A stretch of DNA of 64,000 nt from Pseudomonas iridis (GTDB lineage Bacteria; Pseudomonadota; Gammaproteobacteria; Pseudomonadales; Pseudomonadaceae): positions 186,001 to 250,000 of the forward strand of contig NZ_JACXXO010000007.1 of the NCBI RefSeq assembly GCF_017980685.1, read 5' to 3'. Positions 1 to 10,922 of this stretch are shown here, piece by piece; position 1 is the stretch's first letter, and the number at the start of each line of letters is the position of its first letter. Below the pieces are notes generated by a model, which saw nothing but the letters and a program-made list of their open reading frames with translations, made no database searches and had not been told where the DNA came from. Made by a program: the position numbers and the translations under genes.

Positions 1-2589
1 GCGCTGCGCATGGCCTACGAAAAAGCGCTGCGTCTGGCACGCGAAGGCGATGAAGAAGAACCAGAAGAATTCGAGGAATACGAAGAGCCGGAACAGACAA
101 TCATCGAGGTGCCGCAGGCCTTCGTGGATTTCTGCGAGTTGCTTGACGATCCTCTACGGCGCTTCGACTTTGCAGCCTGGCAGTCGTTTATCCGAGGGCT
201 GGATCAACTGCCTCTCGAGTCTCTCGATGACCTCAGTTGGGGCTTGTACCATCGGCTGGCTGACGCCGGGCCGCTGTCCTATCGTTGCGCGAACCTGTTG
301 GCCGAGCGCATGGCCTGGGACCAGCAGTTGCTGGAGCTCTCGTTTGACGACGCAGAGCGTGTTGAAGCATTTCTGCAACGGATCAAGGCGGGTGATCCGT
401 TCGATACGGATCTGATGAGCGCCTGGTCAGAAGCCGCGCAGACCGAATCCCTGTGGTACGCGCGCAGTCTCGATTTTATCTTCGCCCAGCGTCCGCTCCA
501 TGAGTTCGCCGACTTTGCCAGTCGGCACACCTGCCTGCCGTTGCCGAACGATGAAGCGTACATCAAGCGGCTTGTGACGCAGTTCACTCAGGCGGGCATG
601 GGAGGGGCAGGGCTGCTGCAGTGTTGCGAAGAGCAGCTGGGCAAAAACCCTGAGGATGACGATTGGCTCTACCTGCTCGCCTGTCAAAGCACTCTACTGG
701 GCCTGGACGATCAGGCGTGGCCGTGCTGGATCCGGCTCTGGCAGGAGCATCGTCATCCGACGGCCGAAAGCCACTTGATGGCAATGTGCGCAGAACGTCA
801 GCCGGATTTTCTGCCGCTGCTGATTCAGGCATTTGATCGAGCGCAGGTTTTCAGTGACTGGTCCCGCGAGCTCGACCATGTCAGCCAGCAATATGGCAGC
901 CCTTCACAAAGGCCGGAAACCCTGGCGCGATGGGTGGGCATTGGCAGCCTCGAACTTCAGGGTCTGGCCAAGGCCTTCGTCGACTGGCGCATGAGCGACG
1001 ATGAGCTGCCGTTGCTGGCACTGTTGCTTGGCAATCATGACGACCCAAGGTTGCAGCGACTCTATCGACATGCCTGGGCACTGCATCGCGGTGACGTGCC
1101 GCTGTTACAGCAAATGCTCGACGAACCGTTGTCGATGGATGCCCTTGAGGCGTTGGTGCTGAGCGGATTCAAGCAACAGGCTGAGCAGCATGTGCGTTGG
1201 TTGACGCAAGCACCGATCCCGTTGGCGATGAGCGCCTACACCGATGCGAACGCGGTTTCGCCCCAACTGCCCGAAGCCCTGAAGGAAGGTTTTGCTCACA
1301 GCCTCTGCCGACTCTGGTTACGCAGATTGCTTCCTTACAGTCGCACCGCGCTCGAGCGCATTGCCGAAGATTTCAAACTGAACGAGGCGCACGCCACCCT
1401 CGATTTGTCAGAGCTGGCGCTGCTGCTGCAACTGAGCCAGGGCGATGTGCAGTTGCCGCCGCCGGGGGCGGCAGAGGCGCTGTGGCAATGGCACGCTCAA
1501 ACGCTGTTTCTGTTGGCGTTGCTGGGGCAAACCGAGCGTTGGTTGCCATTGATCGATGCGCGATGGCTGGAGCAACTGCCCTACAACCCGGCCCATCCGC
1601 TCAGTCGGTTGCAGCCGTTGTTGCAACGCTTACTGCGTGAGCAGGGTAACTGCGAGGGCTTGCTCGGCCTGCTGCAAACGGCGGACCCGGTGCATGCGCT
1701 GCTGGCCCGGCAAATGTGCGGTGTGCAGGAAGCGCTTGCCAGCCTGCGACTGTTGAGCAACGACCGCCTGTTCGAATGCATGCGCAGCGAACTGAGTGCA
1801 TTTGACGATGATCTGCTGGGACGAATGCTCCTGACGGCAGTGCTCTATCACTGCGGACTGTTTGACGCCAGACAGCGGCGCTTTCTGCTCGACAGAATTA
1901 CCGAAATCGTCAATCCCCAGGATTGGTTCGATGGTTTCCGCCACAGTCTGATCAAAGGCGAGCCGGCGCGCCCACCACGCGAGGCTCTGGAAAACGAAGG
2001 CGTTAACGACATCGATGCGTTTTACCTGGCGCTCGACGTGCTCAAGGACCTGGTGCTTTACGGCAATGCCGGCGTGCCACGCCAGAAAACCCTGATGCGC
2101 CTGCAACGCGCCAAGGACGATACGCAGAACGGGCTCGGTTTACGGTTTGCCTTCAGCGCATTGCTGTCGTGGTCCGAACGCTTGTTGTTGGCCAAGGCCG
2201 ACACACGTCCGGTCGCCGCCACGGCGTTCTGGCGCCTGGGCACACGGTTGGGGCGTGAGGCATTTGTCGGGCAAGTGATCGGAATCGTATTGCTGACGCC
2301 GCTGCTGGCATTGTTCAGTGGCTCAATGACTTCGGCCTTCGTTGTGTTGGCCGTAGCGCTGCTGCTGTTGCTCAGCGCCATGCTGCGGCGCCTGCACGAC
2401 ATGGGCCGAGGCGTCGCGACCTTTCTGGTGCTCGCGGGGCTGACGCCGGTTTTGCCTTTTCTGCCGCTGGTGCTGTTCGGTTTTCCTGGCGAGAAGCTGC
2501 CCAATCGCTACGGCGTGCCACCGGAGAGTTTCCGTGAGGATCCATTGTCCGGTGGATTGCAGGCAGCGTTGCGTCGGCTCATTGGCTAG
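1..2589 (+). CDS. J-domain co-chaperone of HscC with C-terminal DUF805 (5' end missing)
   Basis: The frame is open from base 1, so the start lies upstream; the ATG at 10 is internal. The first visible residues ([11 protein letters not shown]) resemble the end of a J domain, which I infer lies outside the window. A very acidic linker follows, then about 650 residues of helical sequence with no domain I recognise. The last ~120 residues have several membrane helices and the DUF805 signatures RRLHDMG and NRYG. The gene converges on hscC with a 4-base overlap. E. coli pairs HscC with a J protein (DjlC/HscD) in the same way, so this is probably the membrane-anchored partner of that Hsp70. The partnership is inferred from context. 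Confidence 0.7.
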   Translation, partial: ALRMAYEKALRLAREGDEEEPEEFEEYEEPEQTIIEVPQAFVDFCELLDDPLRRFDFAAWQSFIRGLDQLPLESLDDLSWGLYHRLADAGPLSYRCANLLAERMAWDQQLLELSFDDAERVEAFLQRIKAGDPFDTDLMSAWSEAAQTESLWYARSLDFIFAQRPLHEFADFASRHTCLPLPNDEAYIKRLVTQFTQAGMGGAGLLQCCEEQLGKNPEDDDWLYLLACQSTLLGLDDQAWPCWIRLWQEHRHPTAESHLMAMCAERQPDFLPLLIQAFDRAQVFSDWSRELDHVSQQYGSPSQRPETLARWVGIGSLELQGLAKAFVDWRMSDDELPLLALLLGNHDDPRLQRLYRHAWALHRGDVPLLQQMLDEPLSMDALEALVLSGFKQQAEQHVRWLTQAPIPLAMSAYTDANAVSPQLPEALKEGFAHSLCRLWLRRLLPYSRTALERIAEDFKLNEAHATLDLSELALLLQLSQGDVQLPPPGAAEALWQWHAQTLFLLALLGQTERWLPLIDARWLEQLPYNPAHPLSRLQPLLQRLLREQGNCEGLLGLLQTADPVHALLARQMCGVQEALASLRLLSNDRLFECMRSELSAFDDDLLGRMLLTAVLYHCGLFDARQRRFLLDRITEIVNPQDWFDGFRHSLIKGEPARPPREALENEGVNDIDAFYLALDVLKDLVLYGNAGVPRQKTLMRLQRAKDDTQNGLGLRFAFSALLSWSERLLLAKADTRPVAATAFWRLGTRLGREAFVGQVIGIVLLTPLLALFSGSMTSAFVVLAVALLLLLSAMLRRLHDMGRGVATFLVLAGLTPVLPFLPLVLFGFPGEKLPNRYGVPPESFREDPLSGGLQAALRRLIG

Positions 2590-4277
2590 AGGCGCAACTC
2601 ATCGAGCGCGCTGTTGAGCTGTGCGCGGTGGCTGGCGATCTCTGACGATTGCTGGCCGCCGAGCACGGTGGTGAAACTGTGCAGCCATTCGGCAATGCGC
2701 TCGCGCTCCGTCCCCAGGCTCTGCATCCATGCGCGCTCCAGACGTGCCAGCAGCGTGCGGTTGGGTAGTGCATCGCGCGGGTGAACCTTGAGTGCGGCGA
2801 GCCGGTCATGACTGTTTTGTCGAGCCTGTTCATCGAGTCCGGTGGGGCTGCGGTCGATGCTGTGACTGTACCGTGCACCTGTTTCCAGCAACGTGACGTC
2901 AACTTCGAGCAAGCCATTGATGTCGTAGCTGAAACGCACATCCAGTTGCTGGATCTGCTCGGTGGGCATCAGCGTGACATCGAAAGCGTCGATAAGAATG
3001 TTGTCGCGTACCCATGGACGTTCGCCCTGATACACCGCAATGCGGATTTTTTCCTGCCGCGGATGCGTTGTGTAATAGCGCTCCACCCGAGACGTTGGAA
3101 TGATGGTGTTGCGTTCGATGATGGGCGAGAAGGCGCCTTCGATACCCTTGCCGCGCATAGTCTCGATGCCCAGTGTGTAAGGGCAGACGTCCGTCAGGAT
3201 CAGCTCTTCCACCGCACCGTCGCGCGCCTTGCACGCCGCTTGCGTCGCCGCGCCGAGCGCGACAAGGGTATCGGGATCCAGATGACGATAAGGCAGGCGC
3301 CCGAACAGCGTGGCGACCATTTGCTGCACCGCCGGCATTCGCGTGGCACCCCCCACCAATACCAGGCTGTCGAGATCGCGGGGCTTGAGCCGGGCATCGC
3401 GCAGGGCTTGTTCGATCGGTGCGCGCAAGCGGCCGAGCAGTGGCTCCCAGATCTTCACCGCAGCGGCTTCATCCAGCGACCATTCAAATGTCTTGTCTGC
3501 ATGACGCCAACTCAAATGCTGCGTACCTTCACCGAGTTTGCACTTGAGCTGTTCCAGCGCATCACCCAGGCTGGCCATGCCCTGTGCATCGACCATTGAC
3601 GGGGTCAATTGCCAGGCCTTGAGGCAGGCCTGCAACAGCGCGGCGGTGAAATCTTCGCCGCCGAGGAAGTTGTCGCCGGTGGACGCATGCACTTCGATCA
3701 GCGGCAGCGCATATTCCAGCACCGTGACATCGAAGGTGCCGCCGCCCAGATCGAAAATCAGTGTGCGTTCGAATTTCTGCTCGTGCAGCCCATAGGCCAT
3801 GGCAGCAGCGGTCGGCTCGTTGATCAGGCGCGTCACGGACAAACCAGCCAGTTCGGCGGCAAACAGCGTGCGTTTGCGTTGCTCGTCACTGAAATACGCC
3901 GGTACGGAAATCACTGCTTCGGATACCGGGTGGCCGAGAAAGGCTTCGGCGTCCTGCTTGAGTGAGCCGAGCACCAGTGCCGACAATTCTTCGGGGCTGA
4001 ACTGACGACTACCCAGTTCAATCTGCTTGTCGCTGCCCATGAAGCGCTTGAATGCCGCGGCGCTGCGTTCCGGATGCGAGGTCAGTCGGGCGCGCGCAGC
4101 TTTGCCGACCAGAATCGTGTCGTCCTCATCGAGGCTGATCACCGATGGGGTCAGCACGTCGCCGAGGGCGTTGGGAATCAACCGTGCCTGACCGTCCTGC
4201 CAGACGGCGATAAGACTGTTGGTGGTGCCAAGGTCGATGCCCAGCAGGGCCGGGCGTGGGAGGGTTGCATCCTGCAT
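2586..4277 (-). CDS. hscC: Hsp70-family chaperone HscC
   Basis: This 563-residue Hsp70 is close in length to E. coli HscC (~556) and shorter than DnaK (~638), because the C-terminal lid is short. The ATPase domain shows the phosphate-1 motif [14 protein letters not shown] near residue 13, the phosphate-2 motif [14 protein letters not shown] near 175, and the adenosine motif [14 protein letters not shown] near 310. A substrate-binding beta domain follows. HscC is an ATP-driven chaperone of unclear client range that works with its own J protein. The J-protein gene converges on it immediately downstream. The ATG at 4277 gives a canonical Hsp70 start. Confidence 0.9.
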   Translation of the reverse strand: MQDATLPRPALLGIDLGTTNSLIAVWQDGQARLIPNALGDVLTPSVISLDEDDTILVGKAARARLTSHPERSAAAFKRFMGSDKQIELGSRQFSPEELSALVLGSLKQDAEAFLGHPVSEAVISVPAYFSDEQRKRTLFAAELAGLSVTRLINEPTAAAMAYGLHEQKFERTLIFDLGGGTFDVTVLEYALPLIEVHASTGDNFLGGEDFTAALLQACLKAWQLTPSMVDAQGMASLGDALEQLKCKLGEGTQHLSWRHADKTFEWSLDEAAAVKIWEPLLGRLRAPIEQALRDARLKPRDLDSLVLVGGATRMPAVQQMVATLFGRLPYRHLDPDTLVALGAATQAACKARDGAVEELILTDVCPYTLGIETMRGKGIEGAFSPIIERNTIIPTSRVERYYTTHPRQEKIRIAVYQGERPWVRDNILIDAFDVTLMPTEQIQQLDVRFSYDINGLLEVDVTLLETGARYSHSIDRSPTGLDEQARQNSHDRLAALKVHPRDALPNRTLLARLERAWMQSLGTERERIAEWLHSFTTVLGGQQSSEIASHRAQLNSALDELRL

Positions 4278-4363
4278 GATTGATCTCGAAACGGCGCAAA
4301 AAACGCGACCCTACAGGTTGCCGCCAACACTGGCAATTGTTGGCCGGGTCCAAGCTGAGCGCG

Positions 4364-7300
4364 TTATGTCAGCAGCTTTTTCAAGTCCTCCAGCGGTAAT
4401 GGCCGACTGTGCAGATACCCTTGGTACAAATGGCAACCCAGGCCCTGCAAAAACTCAAGCTGCTCCGGGGTTTCCACGCCTTCGGCGATCACTTCGAGTT
4501 TCAGGCTGCGGGCCATGGCGACGATGGCGCGGATGATCTCCGCGTCGTTCGGGTCAGTGGTCGCATCGCGGATAAACGACTGATCGATTTTCAACGTGTC
4601 CACCGGCAAGCGCTTGAGGTAAGTCAGCGATGAATAACCGGTGCCAAAGTCGTCCATGGCGAAACTCACACCGAGCTTTTTCAGGCGGCGCATCTTGCTG
4701 ATGGTGTCCTCCAGGTTCTGAATGACGATGCCTTCGGTGATCTCCAGTTTCAGCAGCGAGCACGGCAGGCCGTGGCTGACCATGCTTTGTTCGATACGCT
4801 CGACGAAGTCGTTCTGGCGGAACTGGCGCGGGCTGATGTTGACGCACAAGCTGAAATTGAGCGGGTCGACCAGTTGCAGGGCGATCAGTTGTTTGAACGC
4901 CGAGCAGGCTTCATCGAGTATCCATGTGCCGACTTCCAGAATCAGACCGCTGTCTTCCAGAACCTTGATGAACTCGGTCGGTGACTGTGCGCCGAGTTTC
5001 GGGTGGTTCCAGCGCACCAGGGCTTCGGCGCCGATGATGCGATTGTCCTGCGCGTCGATTTGCGGCTGGAAATGCACCCTGAATTCGCCGCGCGACAGCG
5101 CCAGGCGCAAGTCGGTCTCCATGCGCAGACGTTCGCTGGCCGCTTTCTGCATGGTGTTGTGATACATCTGCGTGGTGTTGCGCCCGGAATCCTTGGCTCG
5201 GTACAAGGCAATGTCCGCACGTTTGAGCAGGTCGGTCGGGGTAGAGCCGTGATCTGGGATCAGCGCCACGCCGATGCTTGGTGTGACTTGCAGGCGCTGG
5301 CCGTCGAGGAACATCGGTTCCGAGAGCAGTTCACGAAGGGTGTCGGCCAGTTCGCGTACCTGCAAGGTGACTTCATTGCGCGTGCCCTCCAGGCCACTGA
5401 GCAACACCACGAACTCATCGCCGCCCAGGCGCGCCACCGTATCCTCCATGCGCACACTGGCTTCGAGCCGCGCCGTGATGATCTTCAGCACCGTGTCACC
5501 GACCGGATGGCCGAGTGAGTCATTGATGTGCTTGAAGTGATCGAGATCGAGAAACAGCAGGGCACCGCGCAGGTTGTGGCGTTTGAGCAGGGCGATCTGC
5601 TGGCTCAGCCGATCCATCAACAACGCACGGTTGGGCAGGTTGGTCAGCGGATCGTGGTAAGCCAGATGGCGGATTTGTGCTTCAGCGTTTTTCAACAGGC
5701 TGACGTCTCGGGCCGTCAGCAGCAGGCAAGCCGTTTCATTCAGGGTGATAGGCTCCACCGAGACTTCCACCGTGAGGATTTCCCCGCGCTTGTTGCGCCC
5801 GAGCATTTCCTGGTGGTGCACGCGACCCTTGATCTGCAATTCGGCGAGCAGGGCCGAACGCTGTTTCTCCTCGGCCCAGATCCCGACCTGATACACGGTT
5901 TTACCCACCACTTCATCGGCGCGATATCCGGTGAGGCGACAGAAACCGTCGTTGACCTCCAGATAGCGCCCGGTGTCGCGCTCGGTGATGGTGATGGCGT
6001 CGGGGCTGGAGTGAAACGCCTTGGCGAACTTCTCTTCGCTGGCTTTCAGAGCCGCTTCCGAGCGTTGCTGCTGGGTGATATCGCGCAATGTGGTGACGAT
6101 GCACGGTTGATCGCCAACGCTGATCTGCCGACTGGAAATCACACAGGTCAACGACTGGCCGTCCTTGTGCTGGACGATGATCGCGACATTGCTCAGGCCC
6201 TGTTCGCGGATCACCCGTTCGATGCGCTGCAGACTTTTCGCCGATGCGTCCCACAGGCCGATGTCTTCGGCGGTGCGGCCGATTACGTCGGCGGCGCTCC
6301 AGCCAAAGGTCTGAGTGAAACTGTTGTTGATTTCGATGAACTCGCCGCTGTCCTGACGGGTGACGCAGATCGGGTCGGGGCTGACCTGGAACAGCGTGGC
6401 GAACTTCTCTTCCGAGGCCACCAGGCGTTGTTCGCGTTCGACCTGATCGGTGATGTCGAGCAAAGTGCCGGCCATGCGCAACGGCGCGCCATTGTCGTCG
6501 CGATAGAGGCGGGCGCGGCTTTCCAGATAACGTGAGCTGCCGTCCGCCAATTGCACGCGATACGTCAGTTGGTAATTGCCCGCCGGGCCTTCGCGCAGGC
6601 TGCGATAGGCGTCGCGCATGCTGTCGCGCTCCTCGCCGGGCACACCTTCGAAAAACTCGTCGAACGATTCATGGAACGGTTTCGGGTCCAGTCCGTGCAA
6701 TTGCGCCGCGCGCGCCGAGCCATAGAGCATGCCGCTGGGAATGTGCCAGTCCCACGTGCCGAGCTGCGCCGAGTCGAGCGCCAGGTCGAGGCGTTCCTGG
6801 CTGTCTTTCAAGGCGTGTTCCGCCGCTTTGCGCTCGGTGGTGTCGAGGAACGTGCTCAGCAGATAAGGCTGGCCTTCGAGTTCGACCTTTTGCGCACTGA
6901 GAATGCCGTCATGGATCTGCCCGTTGCTGGCGCGAAACTGCACTTCCATGCTGATCAGTTCGCCCTTGGCCTTGGTTTTTTTGACCAGTTCGCCGCGCTG
7001 CTCAGGGTGCACCCACAGGCCCAGTTCCAGGGTGGTGCGGCCAATCGCGCTTTGCACCGGCCAGCCGAACAGGCTTTCGAAATACTGGTTGGCTTCGCTG
7101 ATCAAACCGTCTTCCTGGCGGGTCAGCAGCACCATGTTCGGGCACAGATGAAACAGCGTGGCGAAACGTTTCTCCGAACTGCTCAGGGCTTGTTCGCGTT
7201 GCCGCTGGTGCGTGATTTCGCGAATCACCCCAATCATTCGGGGGCGGCCGTTTTTGTCTGGCAGCAGGCTGCCGTTGATCTCCAGCCAGTGCAGGCTGCC

Positions 7301-7642
7301 GTCGGGCCAGCGGATGCGGTGATGCATCGCCTGTTCCAGCGGGGCGCCGGCGATTACCGCGTGGAAGGCGCGCACGGTTTTTGCCCGGTCTTCGGGTGGC
7401 AGCAAATCCAGGTATTCGAGATCTTCCGGCAGCGGCTGGCGCGGATCGAAGCCGAACAATGCCTGCGTGCCCCGTGACCAACTGATCTGACCGCGCTCGA
7501 TGTCCCAATACCAGGCACCGAGCCGTGCGCCGTTCAGCGCTGCCAACAATTGCGGCGCGCTCTCCCAGCTCTGCTCGGAATGTCGCGGGTCAATCGCTTG
7601 AATGCGCGGCATCGGCGGAATTCGGTCAACAGATTTCGGCAT
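4364..7642 (-). CDS. PAS-sensor c-di-GMP protein (five PAS, GGDEF, EAL)
   Basis: A large cytoplasmic signalling protein with no obvious membrane segment. Five successive PAS folds fill roughly residues 35-650, several introduced by a SSEKRF or ASEEKF linker. The GGDEF domain has an intact RLGGDEF active site, and the product-inhibition motif RxxD (RMED) lies five residues before it. The EAL domain has EALVRW, EITEG, DDFGTGYSS and IAEGVE, all expected for an active phosphodiesterase. Both cyclase and phosphodiesterase therefore look intact, and PAS input would decide the output. I prefer the ATG at 7642, with AAGG upstream; an in-frame ATG at 7672 has no visible ribosome site. It is monocistronic and followed by hscC on the same strand. 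Confidence 0.88.
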   Translation of the reverse strand: MPKSVDRIPPMPRIQAIDPRHSEQSWESAPQLLAALNGARLGAWYWDIERGQISWSRGTQALFGFDPRQPLPEDLEYLDLLPPEDRAKTVRAFHAVIAGAPLEQAMHHRIRWPDGSLHWLEINGSLLPDKNGRPRMIGVIREITHQRQREQALSSSEKRFATLFHLCPNMVLLTRQEDGLISEANQYFESLFGWPVQSAIGRTTLELGLWVHPEQRGELVKKTKAKGELISMEVQFRASNGQIHDGILSAQKVELEGQPYLLSTFLDTTERKAAEHALKDSQERLDLALDSAQLGTWDWHIPSGMLYGSARAAQLHGLDPKPFHESFDEFFEGVPGEERDSMRDAYRSLREGPAGNYQLTYRVQLADGSSRYLESRARLYRDDNGAPLRMAGTLLDITDQVEREQRLVASEEKFATLFQVSPDPICVTRQDSGEFIEINNSFTQTFGWSAADVIGRTAEDIGLWDASAKSLQRIERVIREQGLSNVAIIVQHKDGQSLTCVISSRQISVGDQPCIVTTLRDITQQQRSEAALKASEEKFAKAFHSSPDAITITERDTGRYLEVNDGFCRLTGYRADEVVGKTVYQVGIWAEEKQRSALLAELQIKGRVHHQEMLGRNKRGEILTVEVSVEPITLNETACLLLTARDVSLLKNAEAQIRHLAYHDPLTNLPNRALLMDRLSQQIALLKRHNLRGALLFLDLDHFKHINDSLGHPVGDTVLKIITARLEASVRMEDTVARLGGDEFVVLLSGLEGTRNEVTLQVRELADTLRELLSEPMFLDGQRLQVTPSIGVALIPDHGSTPTDLLKRADIALYRAKDSGRNTTQMYHNTMQKAASERLRMETDLRLALSRGEFRVHFQPQIDAQDNRIIGAEALVRWNHPKLGAQSPTEFIKVLEDSGLILEVGTWILDEACSAFKQLIALQLVDPLNFSLCVNISPRQFRQNDFVERIEQSMVSHGLPCSLLKLEITEGIVIQNLEDTISKMRRLKKLGVSFAMDDFGTGYSSLTYLKRLPVDTLKIDQSFIRDATTDPNDAEIIRAIVAMARSLKLEVIAEGVETPEQLEFLQGLGCHLYQGYLHSRPLPLEDLKKLLT

Positions 7643-7711
7643 TATCGACAGGCCTTGAGCGGGTGGTGGCATTTAGGCACAGGGGCAGCGGCTCTATAGG
7701 ATTAGCACAAG

Positions 7712-8602
7712 TTAGCCCTGAGTCCCTGGCAGATCGATTTGTGCATCCAGCAAGGCCATAAACGCTCTTGCTGCATTCGATAGCGTCCGTTCGGTGTGCA
7801 CGATATAGCCTAGCTGGCGACTGAGCTGTATGCCCGGCAATGCGATGCTTGCCACCTGTTCATCGAGCATGGTGCGCGGCAGCACGCTCCATGCCAGGCC
7901 AATGGAGACCATCATTTTGATGGTTTCCAGGTAGTTGGTGCTCATCGCGATATTCGGTGTCAGCCCTTGGGCCTCGAACAAACGTTGGACAATATGGTGT
8001 GTAAATGTGTTGCCGCCGGGGAAAACCGCCGGATGGCCGGCAATGTCCGCCAGACTGACGGCGCCATTACTGATCAATGAATGCTCCGGGGCGACCACAA
8101 AATCCAGCGGGTCATCCCACACCGGTGTGGCTTTGACCAGCGTGTGCGGCTCGGGGGCAAGGGTGATGACCGCCAGTTCCGCGCGGCCGTGGAGTATTTC
8201 TTCGTAGGCCACTTCCGAATCGAGAAACTGAATATCCAGCGCGACCTGTGGGTAGCAGCGGGTGAACTCCCTTAATAGCGGCGGCAGGCGGTGCAGGCCA
8301 ATGTGATGACTGGTGGCCAATGTGAGGCGGCCGCTGACTTCGCCGGTCAGGTTGGTCAATGCGCGACGGGTGTCGTCCAGCACATTGAGAATCTGATAAG
8401 CCCGCGGCAGCAGGGCGCGGCCAGCCTCGGTCAGGCCGACTTCGCGACCCAGTCGATCGAACAGACGCACCTTGAGTTGCTGCTCCAGACCGGCAATACG
8501 CTTGCTGATGGCCGGTTGCGTCAGGTGCAGCCGTTCACCGGCGCCGGAGAAACTGCCGGTCTCGGCGATGGCGATAAAAGCGTTGAGGTTGGCCAGATCC
8601 AT
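7712..8602 (-). CDS. LysR-family transcriptional regulator beside leuC
   Basis: A 296-residue LysR regulator. The N-terminal winged helix-turn-helix reads MDLANLNAFIAIAETGSF and then LTQPAISKRIAGLE, followed by the usual co-inducer-binding domain. I start it at 8602, because the ten-residue extension to 8632 precedes the universally conserved LysR N-terminus. It is transcribed away from leuC across a ~150-base AT-rich gap (8603-8750), the arrangement typical of a LysR gene that controls itself and its divergent neighbour. P. aeruginosa has a LysR gene in the same position. The inducer is unknown; control of leuC is inferred. Confidence 0.88.
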   Translation of the reverse strand: MDLANLNAFIAIAETGSFSGAGERLHLTQPAISKRIAGLEQQLKVRLFDRLGREVGLTEAGRALLPRAYQILNVLDDTRRALTNLTGEVSGRLTLATSHHIGLHRLPPLLREFTRCYPQVALDIQFLDSEVAYEEILHGRAELAVITLAPEPHTLVKATPVWDDPLDFVVAPEHSLISNGAVSLADIAGHPAVFPGGNTFTHHIVQRLFEAQGLTPNIAMSTNYLETIKMMVSIGLAWSVLPRTMLDEQVASIALPGIQLSRQLGYIVHTERTLSNAARAFMALLDAQIDLPGTQG

Positions 8603-8750
8603 GGTGGTATTCCAGTTGGTTATCCAAAGCATAAAAAATATGAATTTGAGTTATTTAATCTAACCCCATAGGATCGACCTCACAAGCCAAAGGGTTATTG
8701 AATCTCTCAAATACCCAGGGCATAGAAACAAGCTGATGAGGAACCGTCTG

Positions 8751-10181
8751 ATGGCCGGCAAAACGCTCTACGACAAGCTCTGGGATTCGCATTTGGTCAA
8801 GCAGCGCGACGATGGCTCTGCGTTGATCTACATCGATCGTCACATCATTCACGAAGTGACTTCGCCGCAAGCCTTTGAAGGTCTGCGTCTGGCCGGGCGC
8901 AAGCCTTGGCGCATCGATGCCAACATCGCGACCCCGGACCACAACGTACCGACGACCCCGGAGCGCAAGGGTGGCATCGAAGCCATCGCCGACCAGGTCT
9001 CGCGTTTGCAGGTTCAGACCCTCGATGACAACTGTGATGAATACGGCATCGTCGAGTTCAAGATGAACGACGTCCGCCAAGGCATCGTCCACGTGATCAG
9101 CCCGGAGCAGGGCGCGACCTTGCCGGGCATGACCGTGGTCTGCGGCGACTCGCACACCTCGACCCACGGCGCGTTCGGCGCTCTGGCTCACGGTATCGGC
9201 ACTTCCGAGGTCGAGCACGTGCTCGCCACTCAGTGCCTGGTCGCCAAGAAAATGAAAAACATGCTGGTGTCCGTCGAAGGCCAATTGCCGTTCGGCGTGA
9301 CCGCCAAGGACATCGTCCTCGCGGTGATCGGCAAGATCGGCACCGCCGGCGGTAACGGCCATGCCATCGAATTCGCCGGCAGCGCGATTCGCGATTTGTC
9401 CGTCGAAGGCCGCATGACCATCTGCAACATGTCCATCGAAGCCGGCGCCCGCGTGGGTCTGGTCGCGGCGGATCAAAAAACTGTCGATTACGTCAAGGGC
9501 CGTCCGTTCGCACCGAAAGGCGCCGAGTGGGAGATGGCCGTCGAGTCCTGGAAAGACCTGGTATCCGACGCCGATGCCAAATTCGATACCGTGGTCGAAC
9601 TCGACGCCGCGCAGATCAAGCCGCAAGTCAGCTGGGGCACTTCGCCGGAAATGGTCTTGGCCGTTGATCAGAACGTGCCGGACCCGGACAAGGAAATGGA
9701 TCTGGTCAAACGCGACTCGATCGTCCGCGCCCTGAAATACATGGGTTTGACCGCCAATCAGGCGATCACCGACATTCAACTCGATCGCGTATTCATCGGT
9801 TCCTGCACCAACTCGCGGATCGAAGATTTGCGCGCCGCCGCTGTCATTGCCAAGGGCCGCAAGGTGGCTTCGACCATCAAGCAAGCCATCGTCGTGCCGG
9901 GCTCGGGTCTGGTGAAGGCGCAGGCCGAGTCTGAAGGTCTGGACAAGATTTTCCTCGAAGCCGGTTTTGAATGGCGTGAACCCGGTTGCTCAATGTGTCT
10001 GGCGATGAACCCGGACCGTTTGGAGTCCGGCGAGCATTGCGCCTCGACGTCCAACCGTAACTTCGAAGGCCGTCAGGGCGCCGGTGGCCGCACCCACCTC
10101 GTCAGCCCGGCGATGGCGGCGGCTGCGGCGGTGAACGGTCGCTTTATCGACGTTCGTGAATTGATTCAAGGAGCACAGTAA
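8751..10181 (+). CDS. leuC: 3-isopropylmalate dehydratase large subunit
   Basis: LeuC with LeuD isomerises 2-isopropylmalate to 3-isopropylmalate in leucine synthesis, using a 4Fe-4S cluster. The 476-residue product has the aconitase-family motifs [23 protein letters not shown] and [12 protein letters not shown]; the last two supply the three cluster cysteines. The start is the ATG at 8751 ([12 protein letters not shown]), with GAGGA eight bases upstream; an in-frame ATG at 8736 would add five non-conserved residues. leuD follows after two bases, so the subunits are translationally linked. Confidence 0.98.
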   Translation: MAGKTLYDKLWDSHLVKQRDDGSALIYIDRHIIHEVTSPQAFEGLRLAGRKPWRIDANIATPDHNVPTTPERKGGIEAIADQVSRLQVQTLDDNCDEYGIVEFKMNDVRQGIVHVISPEQGATLPGMTVVCGDSHTSTHGAFGALAHGIGTSEVEHVLATQCLVAKKMKNMLVSVEGQLPFGVTAKDIVLAVIGKIGTAGGNGHAIEFAGSAIRDLSVEGRMTICNMSIEAGARVGLVAADQKTVDYVKGRPFAPKGAEWEMAVESWKDLVSDADAKFDTVVELDAAQIKPQVSWGTSPEMVLAVDQNVPDPDKEMDLVKRDSIVRALKYMGLTANQAITDIQLDRVFIGSCTNSRIEDLRAAAVIAKGRKVASTIKQAIVVPGSGLVKAQAESEGLDKIFLEAGFEWREPGCSMCLAMNPDRLESGEHCASTSNRNFEGRQGAGGRTHLVSPAMAAAAAVNGRFIDVRELIQGAQ

Positions 10182-10183
10182 CG

Positions 10184-10828
10184 ATGAAGGCATTTACCCA
10201 GCACACTGGCCTTGTCGCGCCTTTGGATCGTGCCAATGTCGACACCGACCAGATCATTCCCAAGCAGTTCTTGAAGTCGATCAAGCGCACCGGTTTCGGC
10301 CCGAACCTGTTCGATGAATGGCGTTACCTCGATGTCGGGCAACCGTATCAGGACAACTCCAAGCGCCCGTTGAACAAGGACTTCGTGCTCAACGCCGAGC
10401 GTTACCAAGGCGCCAGCGTATTGCTGGCCCGAGAGAACTTCGGTTGCGGCTCCAGTCGTGAACACGCGCCATGGGCGCTGGAAGAGTACGGTTTTCGCAG
10501 CATCATCGCGCCGAGCTACGCCGACATCTTCTTCAACAACAGCTTCAAGAACGGCTTGCTGCCGATCATCTTGAGCGACGCTGAAGTCGATGAGCTGTTC
10601 AAGCAGGTTGAAGCTGAGCCGGGCTATCAATTGCAGGTCGACCTGCAAGCACAAACCGTGACGCGTCCGGATGGCAAGGTTTACCGCTTTGAGATCGATG
10701 CGTTTCGCAAGCATTGCCTGCTCAACGGTCTGGACGATATCGGCCTGACCTTGCAAGACCACGAAGCGATTGCGACGTTTGAAGCGAAGCATCGCGTGAG
10801 CCAGCCGTGGTTGTTCCGCGACGCGTGA
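10184..10828 (+). CDS. leuD: 3-isopropylmalate dehydratase small subunit
   Basis: The 214-residue LeuD swivel domain completes the dehydratase with LeuC. Its signature is [17 protein letters not shown], in the substrate-recognition loop. The N-terminus ([22 protein letters not shown]) is typical, and length matches the family. It begins two bases after the leuC stop, with AAGGAG at the end of leuC as its ribosome site. A REP hairpin follows the gene. Confidence 0.98.
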   Translation: MKAFTQHTGLVAPLDRANVDTDQIIPKQFLKSIKRTGFGPNLFDEWRYLDVGQPYQDNSKRPLNKDFVLNAERYQGASVLLARENFGCGSSREHAPWALEEYGFRSIIAPSYADIFFNNSFKNGLLPIILSDAEVDELFKQVEAEPGYQLQVDLQAQTVTRPDGKVYRFEIDAFRKHCLLNGLDDIGLTLQDHEAIATFEAKHRVSQPWLFRDA

Positions 10829-10852
10829 TTGATTCGAGATTGATGTAGTCAG

Positions 10853-10889
10853 GGCCGGCCCCATCGCTGGCTTGCCAGCGATGAGGCCG
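10853..10889. repeat. REP-type palindrome between leuD and the methyltransferase gene
   Basis: A hairpin with an inner stem ATCGCTGG/CCAGCGAT and outer complementary GGCC flanks. The same core recurs at 14099-14205 and 18255-18327, so it belongs to the dispersed REP family of fluorescent pseudomonads. There is no T tract, so it is not a standard terminator. Confidence 0.75.
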
Positions 10890-10922
10890 GAACAAGCACC
10901 ACAAGATTCAAGGAAAGTCCCC

